Source of the DNA: a virus
DNA: 64,000 nucleotides
IMG/VR virus record: IMGVR_UViG_3300037521_000345
Coordinates: 1 to 64,000 of that record
Direction: 5' to 3' (one strand)
Both the position numbers and the translations under genes were made by a program. Below, piece by piece: positions 33,232 to 42,001 of this stretch. The notes under the pieces are model-generated. The model was not told the origin of the DNA, searched no databases, and saw only the letters and a program-made list of their open reading frames with translations. The stretch's first letter is position 1, and each line of letters starts with the position of its first letter.

Positions 33232-36200
33232 TGAAAATAAAATTTCTTGATGTTGATAGATTTGTGAGAGGATTAGATCCTGTTACAACTGCTGAATTTA
33301 GAACTAGATCTGGAGAGTTTCATCCAGATGGTTTATTTAGTGAAAAAATATTTGGTGTTGAAAATTCTAGGGATCGAACCCAGACCTACTCATATATAAA
33401 TCTTAGTACTACAGTTATACATCCTGCTGCATTTATTATCTTTAAAAGAATTGATAAAAAACTAATTAATTTTTTTTCAACTGAAAAACTTTTTACAATT
33501 CAAGATAATGGATTATATTTTGAAACTGAAAAAGGGGTAACAGGAATCAAGGAATTTATTAAAGCATTTCCAAAGTTAGAATTTAAAGCTGGAACACCTG
33601 CAAGAGAAGGATTAATTGAAGTTTTGAAAGAGAATTATAAGAATGGTACATTATTCATTGATAAAATTCCGGTTATACCTCCTGAACTTAGACCAGCATA
33701 TATGGATGAAAAGGGTCAATGGATTATTGATGAGCTCAATCCCGTTTATATTGGTCTTTTAAGAAGAGCAACTCAAATAAAAGGTATTGGTAAATCAGGT
33801 GCATTGTTTGATCTGTTAAATTATAACTTACAATTAGCTGTTAATTCACATGATAAATATATTCGAACAAAGATCTCTAAAAAACATGGACTCATTAGAG
33901 ATAAAATGATGGGAAAAAGAGTTGATTTTTCAGCAAGAGCTGTTATTATTCCTGGACCAAAACTAAAAATTAATGATGTGGGATTACCTTTAAGAATAGG
34001 AATTCTTTTATTTCAACCTTTTATTATACACCATATGCTTTATTCTCAAAGATATCCAAGATATGCTGAATTAGAAAGTGAAATTAAAAATTATACTGAT
34101 TCTGAATTATCAGTCGATACAATAAAAAGAGTAATGAAAGGAATCAAGGATGATGATAAAATTCCTGTGTCCTTATATGAGCTATTTTTTGAAGTATGTG
34201 AAATCGTGATGAAAGATAGGGTTGTTATATTAAAACGCGACCCTGCACTACATGACGGTTCATATAGAGCATTTAACCCTATATTAACAAGAGGTAGTGA
34301 AATAGAATTATCAACAATGCAAGTTGCTTCTTTTAATGCAGATTTTGATGGAGATCAAATGGCAGTTTATCATCCTCTTTCAGATCAAGCTCAACAAGAA
34401 GCTAAAGAAAAAATGATGAGAGGAGTTGGAAGTAAAAGTTCAAATTCTATTATGTATGAGATTTCAAAAGAAATGAGTTTGGGTATTTACTTAATGACCA
34501 AAGCAACTAAATTAAAAAGTTCTCCAATAGCAGTAACAATGGATGATTTGAAAAAAGCAAATAATCCATACATCCCTGTTAGATTTAGAGGTCATAATAC
34601 AACAATGGGAAGAGCTATTTTAAATTCTTCATTTCCTTCTGACTTTAAATGGATTGATGGACAAGTTACAAAAAGTGATGTTAATAAATTAATTCCTGAA
34701 GTTATTGATAAATATGGGGATGAAGCTTCAGCTAATATTTTTACAAGTGTTAAGGATGTAGCATTTAAATTTGCAACGATTGGAGCATCTTCATTAACTT
34801 TAGATATATTAGATATACCTGATAGTATATTAAGATTGAAAGAAAAACTTGTAGGGTCATCTCCAGAAGAAGCTGATAAATTATTGAAAGAGATGGAAGT
34901 ATTATTAAAGAAACATTTAAAAGATACTGGTCTATACGATTTGATTGAATCTGGTTCTGCAAAAGGTTGGAGTCAACCAATGCAGATTCTTGTTGCTAAA
35001 GGTATTATTGCTGATACAAGTGGTAAATTGCTCGAACCTATTAAAGGATCATTTTCAGAAGGGTTAACAAATATAGAATATTTTAATGCAGCAGGTGGTG
35101 CTAGAAAAGGAATGGCAGATCGAGCTTTGAATACTGCTACAACTGGATATTTTACAAGACAACTTGTCTATGTATTATCTCCAGTAGAAGCACATCCTAC
35201 ACTAAAAGATTGTAAAACAAAACGAACTATTCAAATAAGATTAAATAATGATCTTATTAAAAGGATGTCAGGTCGATATATTATTAAAAGTGGTAAAATA
35301 GTTTTATTTAAAAAATCAGATTATAAACCAGGGGATGTTGTTAACTTAAGAACATCTATTTATTGTGAGTCTTATAAATTATGTCATACCTGTTATGGGG
35401 ATTTATTGAAACGTCATAAATCTCCTTATGTTGGAGTTCTAGCAGGAGCATCAATTGGAGAACGTGGAACTCAATTAATTATGAGAACATTTCATACTGG
35501 TGGTGCTGCTAGTATAGTTATTCGTGATGTTTTAGCAGATATTATTGATAATGATCCAATGATTGAAGTAGGTAAAACAAAGTTAGGCGAATATTTACAA
35601 CAGGAAGATGATAAATTAATAGCTAAAAAAGAATGTAATATAAAAATTGATCTGTCAACATATGAAGTAGAAAAATCTTATTTAATTGAAGAAGATAATG
35701 TTTGGTTTAATCACCTTGTTTCGCAAGTAGAATTTAATGATATAATTTTTAATATGGCACTTGATTATCCAGTTCATTTATTAAAACAGAATTTTAAAAA
35801 GGTAGGAAAAGAATCACTAATATTTAAGTATTCAATTGGAGATACGATATTAGAAATTCCTTTACAAACAACAGAGATTAAAGAGCAGGTGAATTATGTT
35901 AATAGATTAATTGGAGGTCGAGTAGTTTATAAGGATCCTTCTCATTTGTTAACAAAAGTTATGAAAGTGTATGGCGGAAGTATATCTGATTTAGACTTAT
36001 GCTATTTTGAAGTCCTATGTTCACAAGTTTTAAGAGATAGAAAGAATCAAGTATTACCTGCAAGACTTGGAAAGACTTGGGATCCTGTAATGATGAACAT
36101 TAAAAGCACAGTTTTTAGTACAAGTTTTATTCAGAGTTTAGCATTTGAAAACATCAATAAAGCTATTGAAACTGGATTGATTTCTAAACAAGATGTGCCT

Positions 36201-36248
36201 GCAACAATATTAGAGAAATTAGTGACAGGAGAGGATTTAAGGAAATAA
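33231..36248 (+). CDS. rpoC: Phage RNA polymerase, beta-prime subunit homologue
   Basis: This 1005-residue catalytic subunit of a multi-subunit RNA polymerase has the invariant NADFDGDQ at 369-376, whose Asp residues bind the catalytic magnesium. Around it lie the KMMGKRVDFSARAVI-like strand near 225 and GLPLRIGILLFQPF (clamp/bridge region). A CHTC-containing Cys group lies near 711-720, followed by GASIGERGTQLIMRTFHTGG, the trigger-loop region. Bacterial beta-prime is about 1400 residues, so this is compact. It is one uninterrupted frame, not split. It precedes beta, the reverse of the usual bacterial rpoB-rpoC order. Confidence 0.93.
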   Translation: MKIKFLDVDRFVRGLDPVTTAEFRTRSGEFHPDGLFSEKIFGVENSRDRTQTYSYINLSTTVIHPAAFIIFKRIDKKLINFFSTEKLFTIQDNGLYFETEKGVTGIKEFIKAFPKLEFKAGTPAREGLIEVLKENYKNGTLFIDKIPVIPPELRPAYMDEKGQWIIDELNPVYIGLLRRATQIKGIGKSGALFDLLNYNLQLAVNSHDKYIRTKISKKHGLIRDKMMGKRVDFSARAVIIPGPKLKINDVGLPLRIGILLFQPFIIHHMLYSQRYPRYAELESEIKNYTDSELSVDTIKRVMKGIKDDDKIPVSLYELFFEVCEIVMKDRVVILKRDPALHDGSYRAFNPILTRGSEIELSTMQVASFNADFDGDQMAVYHPLSDQAQQEAKEKMMRGVGSKSSNSIMYEISKEMSLGIYLMTKATKLKSSPIAVTMDDLKKANNPYIPVRFRGHNTTMGRAILNSSFPSDFKWIDGQVTKSDVNKLIPEVIDKYGDEASANIFTSVKDVAFKFATIGASSLTLDILDIPDSILRLKEKLVGSSPEEADKLLKEMEVLLKKHLKDTGLYDLIESGSAKGWSQPMQILVAKGIIADTSGKLLEPIKGSFSEGLTNIEYFNAAGGARKGMADRALNTATTGYFTRQLVYVLSPVEAHPTLKDCKTKRTIQIRLNNDLIKRMSGRYIIKSGKIVLFKKSDYKPGDVVNLRTSIYCESYKLCHTCYGDLLKRHKSPYVGVLAGASIGERGTQLIMRTFHTGGAASIVIRDVLADIIDNDPMIEVGKTKLGEYLQQEDDKLIAKKECNIKIDLSTYEVEKSYLIEEDNVWFNHLVSQVEFNDIIFNMALDYPVHLLKQNFKKVGKESLIFKYSIGDTILEIPLQTTEIKEQVNYVNRLIGGRVVYKDPSHLLTKVMKVYGGSISDLDLCYFEVLCSQVLRDRKNQVLPARLGKTWDPVMMNIKSTVFSTSFIQSLAFENINKAIETGLISKQDVPATILEKLVTGEDLRK

Positions 36249-36280
36249 CAGTCTGTGGAAGTATTTGGAGATAAACTCAT

Positions 36281-39200
36281 ATGATTAAATTTCAATCTTT
36301 AGTTCAATATTCAAGAGTAGTTGATGGAGTTCGTTTCTTTTCAGATAAGGATAGACCGTTCGTATTATTTTATTTCTCCGAGAATTCAACTCTATATGAA
36401 GATTATCCTAAAATGAATTTAAGAAGAATAGATGCAAGATATATAGTTGTTCCAATAACCCAGATACCTGTCTCTAGATTAACGGGCGATCAAAGAAAAG
36501 TTTATAAATCTTTTGGTTTACTTCCATTTCAATCAAATCAAGTATATCCCTTAAATGCAAATATTATATTCGATACCAGTAAATATGTTTCCTTGATAGA
36601 TAAGATGTATAAACCAACAACATATAGACAAAGAGCAGGTTTTCTTCTAAATAATTTTCTTTATAAATCATTTAATTCGTTTCCTGATAACTATGAAAAA
36701 GTTCTAATTTATACTGTTGATGTTAATAAACCAATCAATTCGTTTATAAATCGAAAGATTTTTCCTATATTAAGAACTATGAAAGGAGATGAAATTTCAT
36801 TTGATCATATGCTTATGGCATTGATTGGAGAGTCGTCAACTAGATATAGACTATTAGTTAAAGACAGAAACTATAAATTTGCAAGAGTTTCTCAATATAT
36901 AAGAAAAGTTAAAATGATTAGTTCAGATGATGAGAAAGAACAAGAAGTTAAAACAGCAACGAACTCATTTGATGAGAAAGATTCTAAAGTTAAAACAGCA
37001 ATTCAAAACTATTTAAATAAAAATGCTAAAGATCTTGAGAAAGTTTCTAATAATGAACTTGATAAAACAGAAAGAGATAGATTAACAATAGCTTCTATCT
37101 TATATAAATTAACAGGAGATTTTCAAAAGTCTCAAAGACTTGCAAAAGCTATTCCTAAAAAAAGTATTAAAACTGCAACTGAAAAGATAAGTCGTTTATA
37201 TAAAGATGACTTATTAACAGGTGAAAAAGCTGTTAGTCTTAGTGAATCATATATTGTTCAGGGAATAAATGTTTCCAGGGTAGTTCAAAATAAAACACCA
37301 GAGCATATATTTGACAAAAGAAGAATTGACTTTCAAACAAATTTAAAAAAGGATATGTCAAATGCTTTTAAAGTTTTAGAAAAAGGAAACGTTCCTATTA
37401 AATTTAATTCATTTAAAATTACTCATAAAAAAGGAAGAGCTGGAGAACTTAAAAAATCAGATGTTTCAATTATAACTGTAAGTATAACAGATGCAGCAGG
37501 AAAGAATCAAACATTTGAGTTTGAAATTCCACAGATTGATCCTGACTCTGGAACATTTAGAGTTAATGGTCAGCGCAAATGTTTAATTAATCAAATAGTG
37601 TTGACTCCAATAAGTTTTCCTAAACCTTATGATTCCAAATTTGAGAGTTCATATGCAAGATTCCATATCTATAGTAAGAAGACAAAGAGATTGTCGTATC
37701 TAGAAGCATACATGGGTTCCTTCCGCCTACCCTTGATGATACTGTTATCATATTGTTTTGGATTTGAAAAAACAGTTAAAAAATTAGGATTACAATATGA
37801 AATTGTAAAAGATAAACCTAATAAGGATGTAGTCTTTACAGAAGTTCCTTCTTCATATATGGTATTTAAAAATTTAGATACTGATTTAAAAAAGGAAATG
37901 GTAACATCATTCACGCACGCTAAAATTAATCAATACAACATTAAAAAAGATTTTTTATCAAAAGATTATTTTGTAGAGTTGATTATACAAATGACTGGAC
38001 GTGTCGATTCAACATATCTGATAAATAATAATATTGATTATATCGTTGATCCAGTTGCAAAACAAATTTTAGTTAATCAATTATTACCATATAAATTAGA
38101 AGATATTATGCATTATATGGCAACTAAATCTGTTGATGGTTATGTTCAAGAAAGAAATGATATTAAATATCAAAGAATTAGAAATTCAGAAATTTTAGTT
38201 CATTTAGCACAAAAACAATTTCTTAGTTCTTATACTGAATATAAAGAACAGTTTTTATCAGGAAATAAAGATGCTAAATTTAATTTTCCTCCAGGAGTTA
38301 TATTAAGTCAATTTACTAACTTAGAGATAGTTCAAAATATGGAGTATGCAAATCCAGTTGAAGAGATGGCAACAATTACAAAGATTTCTCCAGTTGGAAA
38401 AACAGTTGGAGGTATTCCAGATAAGGAAGGATTAAATCTTCAAGCTCGAAATGTTCATAGATCATATTTTGGAAATATTGATCCGGTGGATACAGCAGAA
38501 GGTGGTAACATTGGGGTAACCCAACAGTTGACAGTGGACGCATATTTAACATCCTCCCGTGGATTGTTTGGAATTAAAGATTTAAAAAATGATGAAGGAG
38601 CTGGAATATTATCTACAACACTTTCAATGGTTCCATTTATTGAAAACAATGAAGGTGCAAGAATGATAATGGCAGGTAATCAAGGAAAACAAATGTTACC
38701 TTTAAAAAATCCAGAACCTCCTATAGTTCAAACAGGATATGAGTCATTACTTTCAAATGTTTTGTCTAATAATTTTATCAAGAGATCACCTTGTGCTGGA
38801 AAAGTGACAAAAATTACTGGAGATTTTATTGAAATAGCTTGTAATAAAGGTTCTAAAAAGAAAGTTGTTATCACACCAGTTCAATTAAAATCAGGAGCTG
38901 GAAAAAATACATTGAGCACATTTAAACCATCTGTTGAGGTTGGACAATCAGTTAAAAATAAGCAAGTAATTGCAGAGGGAAGTTGTATTTCTGGCGGAAC
39001 TATTTCATTAGGAAGAAATCTTGCTACTTGTTATATGCCTTATCAAGGATATAATTTTGAAGATGGTCTTGTAATAAATGAACGATTAGTATCTGATGAT
39101 AAATTAACTTCTTTACATGGAATTGATGTTGAGGCAACAGTTGATCGTAAAGATAGAATTTTACATATTATTGATATTGGAGCTAAAACTAAAAAGGGTG

Positions 39201-40345
39201 ACCCTCTAATAAGAAAGACAGCAGGTGAAATTGAAGAACTATTAGGATTTCAAGAAGAAGAGGAAGAAGGAGTTGATGTATATGAGGGTCAAATAATTAC
39301 AAAAAGTCCAGGTGGTCATGTTGTTGATATTGACGTATTTTCTAATATTGATATAGATTCTTTTCCTTCCATTAAAAAGTTAGTTGAAAGAACTAATAAA
39401 AAATATAAAAAACCTACTAAAGAAAAATTTACAACTAGAGGGGTTTCAATTAAAGGGATATTAATTATATTTAGAATTGAACAAGAGTTAAAAATTGGAG
39501 TGGGAGATAAACTCTGTAACCGATATGGAAATAAAGGTATTATATCTTTAGTTCAAAAAGATGAATTAATGCCAAGAACACCTTGGGGTGAAACAGTTGA
39601 TATTATTATGAATCCTCTTGGAGTTACTGGTCGAATGAATATAGGTCAAATATATGAATTGTATTGTGGTCTTATCTCTAAAGAAGTAGCAAATAGAATG
39701 GTTAAATTGAGCAAAGCTCAAGGCATTGCATTGATGAAAGCTGTAATAACAAGACTTGATAATACAAAAAATAAAAAAATTAGTACATCATTGATTGCTA
39801 CAATGACTGCAATGAGCGATGTAAAATATAAAAAGATGTTAGAGCAAATTCAAAAAGATAAGTTTATACCAATAGTTATTCCTCCATTTCAATCTCCTAA
39901 ACATAAAAGTATTTTAGAAGTATTAAAATTATTAAAATTAAAAACAGGATATAAATTAAAACTTCCAGAGTATAATACAAAAACTCAAAATGCGGTTCCA
40001 TTTGGATATGAATATGTTTCTAAATTAGAACATATTTCAGATGCTAAATTACATGCTAGATCAACTGGTCCAACAACTGGAAAAGTTGGTCAACCAACTG
40101 CTGGTAAAAGAAAAGAGGGTGGGCAAAGAATAGGAGAAGGAGATACATGGGCATTAACAAGTTATAATTGTCCTACAATATTATCTGAACTCTTTGGACC
40201 TATGTCTGATGACTTTGTATCTAAAAATGAAATGATGTCAGAAATTATACAAAATGGAAGAACAGATTTTAAAGAAACAAAAATGTCTCCAACTAGAGAT
40301 TTATTAAAAGCATATTTTATTTCTTTAATGCTAGGAGGTCAATAA
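36281..40345 (+). CDS. rpoB: Phage RNA polymerase, beta subunit homologue
   Basis: This 1354-residue subunit has EIPQIDPDSGTFRVNGQRKCLINQ (fork/protrusion region) and ARNVHRSYFGNIDPVDTAEGGNIG, near the rifampicin-pocket equivalent. It also has GYNFEDGLVINERLV and GDKLCNRYGNKGII, the conserved Lys region, and ends in a domain matching the beta C-terminus with GEGDTWAL. Its length is close to bacterial beta (about 1340). It forms the second half of the active cleft. No alpha or omega homologue is seen in the window. Promoter specificity would come from a phage or host factor not identified here. Confidence 0.92.
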   Translation: MIKFQSLVQYSRVVDGVRFFSDKDRPFVLFYFSENSTLYEDYPKMNLRRIDARYIVVPITQIPVSRLTGDQRKVYKSFGLLPFQSNQVYPLNANIIFDTSKYVSLIDKMYKPTTYRQRAGFLLNNFLYKSFNSFPDNYEKVLIYTVDVNKPINSFINRKIFPILRTMKGDEISFDHMLMALIGESSTRYRLLVKDRNYKFARVSQYIRKVKMISSDDEKEQEVKTATNSFDEKDSKVKTAIQNYLNKNAKDLEKVSNNELDKTERDRLTIASILYKLTGDFQKSQRLAKAIPKKSIKTATEKISRLYKDDLLTGEKAVSLSESYIVQGINVSRVVQNKTPEHIFDKRRIDFQTNLKKDMSNAFKVLEKGNVPIKFNSFKITHKKGRAGELKKSDVSIITVSITDAAGKNQTFEFEIPQIDPDSGTFRVNGQRKCLINQIVLTPISFPKPYDSKFESSYARFHIYSKKTKRLSYLEAYMGSFRLPLMILLSYCFGFEKTVKKLGLQYEIVKDKPNKDVVFTEVPSSYMVFKNLDTDLKKEMVTSFTHAKINQYNIKKDFLSKDYFVELIIQMTGRVDSTYLINNNIDYIVDPVAKQILVNQLLPYKLEDIMHYMATKSVDGYVQERNDIKYQRIRNSEILVHLAQKQFLSSYTEYKEQFLSGNKDAKFNFPPGVILSQFTNLEIVQNMEYANPVEEMATITKISPVGKTVGGIPDKEGLNLQARNVHRSYFGNIDPVDTAEGGNIGVTQQLTVDAYLTSSRGLFGIKDLKNDEGAGILSTTLSMVPFIENNEGARMIMAGNQGKQMLPLKNPEPPIVQTGYESLLSNVLSNNFIKRSPCAGKVTKITGDFIEIACNKGSKKKVVITPVQLKSGAGKNTLSTFKPSVEVGQSVKNKQVIAEGSCISGGTISLGRNLATCYMPYQGYNFEDGLVINERLVSDDKLTSLHGIDVEATVDRKDRILHIIDIGAKTKKGDPLIRKTAGEIEELLGFQEEEEEGVDVYEGQIITKSPGGHVVDIDVFSNIDIDSFPSIKKLVERTNKKYKKPTKEKFTTRGVSIKGILIIFRIEQELKIGVGDKLCNRYGNKGIISLVQKDELMPRTPWGETVDIIMNPLGVTGRMNIGQIYELYCGLISKEVANRMVKLSKAQGIALMKAVITRLDNTKNKKISTSLIATMTAMSDVKYKKMLEQIQKDKFIPIVIPPFQSPKHKSILEVLKLLKLKTGYKLKLPEYNTKTQNAVPFGYEYVSKLEHISDAKLHARSTGPTTGKVGQPTAGKRKEGGQRIGEGDTWALTSYNCPTILSELFGPMSDDFVSKNEMMSEIIQNGRTDFKETKMSPTRDLLKAYFISLMLGGQ

Positions 40346-40941
40346 TGAGTGGGTTAGAAGCTTTATGCGGTGATTTAATCATTCCACCTGAAATGGATAA
40401 CTATGAAGAAGATGTTGATAAATATCATGATCTCGCCAGTTTCAGGTATGCTGCTCTTGATATAATAAATGTAGTTGGAAAAATTGACTTTAAAGAACTA
40501 TATATTGTTCAAATGGATACTATTAAAAAACAAACAATGTATGTACAGAGAGTATTTCTTATTGAAATGCTACAAAAGATAAGTGAAATTTATGATTGGG
40601 AATTTCCTGATGAATGGAGTTTAGTTGATACTTCATATCAACAAGAACAATTATATAAGTTTATAGAATTTATTGAATTTGATAATTATAGATTTTTATC
40701 CTACGTTTGGAGATTTTTATTAGATGATACTACTAAACTTATAAGATTCGATATTGATAATTTTTGTAAAAAAAATGTTATGAAGATAATTAAAGAGACA
40801 GAAGAACAGTTAGAAACTCATTTTCAAAGCAAGATGATTACTATTTTTCTTAGAACATATTACAAAGAGAAGTTCATTGAATGGTTTAGTTTAATGAGTA
40901 GGAGATATAAAGTAGAAATAATTTCTGAACTTTATGAATAA
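40345..40941 (+). CDS. Hypothetical protein downstream of RNA polymerase beta
   Basis: This 198-residue acidic, helical protein is rich in Phe and Tyr (IEFIEFDNYRFLSYVWRFLLDD). Its start overlaps the beta stop. No family is recognised. Tight coupling suggests co-expression with polymerase. Confidence 0.6.
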   Translation: MSGLEALCGDLIIPPEMDNYEEDVDKYHDLASFRYAALDIINVVGKIDFKELYIVQMDTIKKQTMYVQRVFLIEMLQKISEIYDWEFPDEWSLVDTSYQQEQLYKFIEFIEFDNYRFLSYVWRFLLDDTTKLIRFDIDNFCKKNVMKIIKETEEQLETHFQSKMITIFLRTYYKEKFIEWFSLMSRRYKVEIISELYE

Positions 40942-40953
40942 AAGGAGAAAAGA

Positions 40954-41211
40954 ATGGGAGAAGCAACAATTACAATTAAAAAGGGAGTGGTTGTCTTAAA
41001 AGCTCCAAAATCTGAATTAATCGAAGTATCTGAAACTCATGACGGTATAGCTTTTAACTTCAAACGTGGACTACAATTGTATCAAGTTGAACAATATATG
41101 CCATCACATATTAAACAACTTATTAAGAATACAACTGATTCATTTGAAGGAAATAATATCATTATAGATTTAGATGATGCAAAGAAACCAATTATGGTTG
41201 ACGCTACTTAA
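40954..41211 (+). CDS. Hypothetical small protein
   Basis: This is an 85-residue protein behind AAGGAG. It has a short beta-rich N-terminus (ATITIKKGVVVLKAP) and a helical middle. It ends the polymerase operon before the RNA array. No family is recognised. Confidence 0.6.
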   Translation: MGEATITIKKGVVVLKAPKSELIEVSETHDGIAFNFKRGLQLYQVEQYMPSHIKQLIKNTTDSFEGNNIIIDLDDAKKPIMVDAT

Positions 41212-41230
41212 TTCATTTTAAAAAATACAT

Positions 41231-41246
41231 CTATATATATTAATAA
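41231..41246 (+). promoter_or_regulatory. Promoter-like element, class A, upstream of the RNA array
   Basis: This is the fourth identical copy of CTATATATATTAATAA. It lies 31 bases before the first structured RNA unit and is the only promoter-like element I see in the 790-base gap, so it probably drives the whole array. Confidence 0.65.
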
Positions 41247-41277
41247 CTGATAAAGAGAAAATTGTTTAGTTTTTAAG

Positions 41278-41384
41278 TTCTAAGAAGACTTTATGTGATT
41301 CCAGAGCTGTGTTGGTACAGCATCATACTATAAATGTGAAGTCAGGGTTCGAGTCCCTCATATTACATTTCTTACTTCTTAGAA
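41278..41384 (+). ncRNA. Y RNA-like unit 1 with tRNA-like module
   Basis: The outer helix is a perfect 10-bp inverted repeat (41278-41287 with 41375-41384). An internal loop follows, with GACTT on the 5' side and TTA before CTT on the 3' side. The inner helix pairs ATGTGAT (41293-41299) with ATTACAT (41362-41368) with one G-T. The distal part is tRNA-like: D-stem GCTG/CAGC (41306-41309, 41318-41321) with GG in the loop, a 5-bp anticodon-like stem with a seven-base CTATAAA loop (41328-41334), and a T-arm with loop TTCGAGT (41348-41354). The acceptor geometry is wrong for a real tRNA. It lies upstream of a Ro60-like gene. Confidence 0.75.
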
Positions 41385-41397
41385 TTTTTATTTTTTA

Positions 41398-41503
41398 TCT
41401 GGAAAGACTTTATGTGATTTCCGAGCTGTGTTGGTACAGCATCTTACTATTAATAAGAAGCAAGGGTTCAACTCCCTGTAACTTACATCTGCTACTTTCC
41501 AGA
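41398..41503 (+). ncRNA. Y RNA-like unit 2 with tRNA-like module
   Basis: The outer helix is a perfect 9-bp pair (41398-41406 with 41495-41503) whose sequence differs from unit 1, yet complementarity is kept. The inner helix is ATGTGA (41412-41417) with TTACAT (41483-41488). The D-arm is identical to that of unit 1. The anticodon-like stem is a perfect 5-bp TCTTA/TAAGA with loop CTATTAA (41447-41453). The T-loop is TTCAACT (41467-41473), which fits the canonical TTCRANY pattern. Conserved GACTT and TACTT flank the internal loop. Confidence 0.75.
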
Positions 41504-41514
41504 CCTATCAAAAT

Positions 41515-41580
41515 TTTCTAAGAAGACTTTGTGTAATTCCAGATCGATGCATCCAAATTACACCTATTACTTCTTAGAAA
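41515..41580 (+). ncRNA. Y RNA-like unit 3, short form
   Basis: The outer helix is 11 bp (41515-41525 with 41570-41580). The inner helix is a perfect 8 bp, GTGTAATT (41531-41538) with AATTACAC (41556-41563). GACTT and TACTT flank the internal loop as in the other units. The distal part is only a 17-base loop starting CCAGA, with no tRNA-like arms. Confidence 0.7.
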
Positions 41581-41590
41581 CACAACTTTC

Positions 41591-41690
41591 AGATGAGAAG
41601 ACTATATGTGGTTTCAGAATACAGAAGCAAGTGTTTAATACACACTTAGTCCTTGTAATACCTTTGTCCTACATAAACTACTTCTCATCT
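41591..41690 (+). ncRNA. Y RNA-like unit 4, long form
   Basis: The outer helix is a perfect 10 bp (41591-41600 with 41681-41690). The inner helix is ATGTGG (41606-41611) with CTACAT (41669-41674). The distal part contains a 6-bp hairpin, AAGTGT/ACACTT, around a seven-base loop TTAATAC, similar in size to an anticodon arm. There is no canonical T-loop. GACT and TACTT flank the internal loop. Confidence 0.65.
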
Positions 41691-41697
41691 CATTTTT

Positions 41698-41762
41698 CCT
41701 GAAAGACTTTTTGTAATTTCAGATTTATTGGAAAATCATCAATTACAATTACTACTTTCAGG
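41698..41762 (+). ncRNA. Y RNA-like unit 5, short form
   Basis: The outer helix is 8 bp (41698-41705 with 41755-41762) and the inner helix a perfect 8 bp, TTGTAATT (41711-41718) with AATTACAA (41741-41748). The inner helix differs from unit 3 by changes on both strands that keep pairing. The distal loop contains a small GATTT/AAATC hairpin. GACTT and TACTT are present. Confidence 0.7.
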
Positions 41763-41770
41763 TTTTACTT

Positions 41771-41837
41771 TGTGGGGTCACTCAGTATAGAAAAAAACCT
41801 ATTCGGGGTTCTAAACCTATACTAATAGTACCCCACA
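41771..41837 (+). ncRNA. Array unit 6, divergent structured RNA
   Basis: A perfect 8-bp helix TGTGGGGT (41771-41778) with ACCCCACA (41830-41837) encloses a 7-bp helix AGTATAG (41784-41790) with CTATACT (41817-41823), itself holding an AACC/GGTT hairpin. ACTT precedes it, as in the other units, but I find no outer helix and no TACTT. It may be a degenerate Y-like unit or a different small RNA. Confidence 0.5.
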
Positions 41838-41845
41838 TCTTTTCT

Positions 41846-41904
41846 AAATGGACTTAATGTGATTTCAGACCTGCATAGTGTTAAGATTACATTTACTTCC
41901 ATTT
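41846..41904 (+). ncRNA. Y RNA-like unit 7, short form
   Basis: The outer helix is AAATGG (41846-41851) with CCATTT (41899-41904). The inner helix is AATGTGAT (41856-41863) with ATTACATT (41886-41893) with one G-T. GACTT and TACTT flank the internal loop, and TTTCAGA follows the 5' inner strand, as in units 4 and 5. The outer helix is shorter than in the other units. Confidence 0.65.
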
Positions 41905-42001
41905 TTTTGAAAGGAAATTGATGAAAGATTCTTTTATTCTAAAACATTGGTTATAATTGCTTTACGTCGTCAGAAACATTTAAAGGGAAAGGAGATCTAA
42001 A

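Noticed and set aside
41278-41503. Two ordinary tRNA genes
   Set aside because: D and T arms are good, but the acceptor stem does not fit, both anticodons begin with A, and the flanking two-helix stem is shared with units that have no tRNA-like part.
41309-41521. Open reading frame of 70 codons in the RNA array
   Set aside because: It crosses units 1 and 2, lacks a ribosome binding site, and its bases are explained by the conserved stems and tRNA-like arms.
41278-41904. Tandem array as a CRISPR array
   Set aside because: Units vary in length from about 59 to 107 bases, have no identical direct repeat separating unique spacers, and each is internally complementary.
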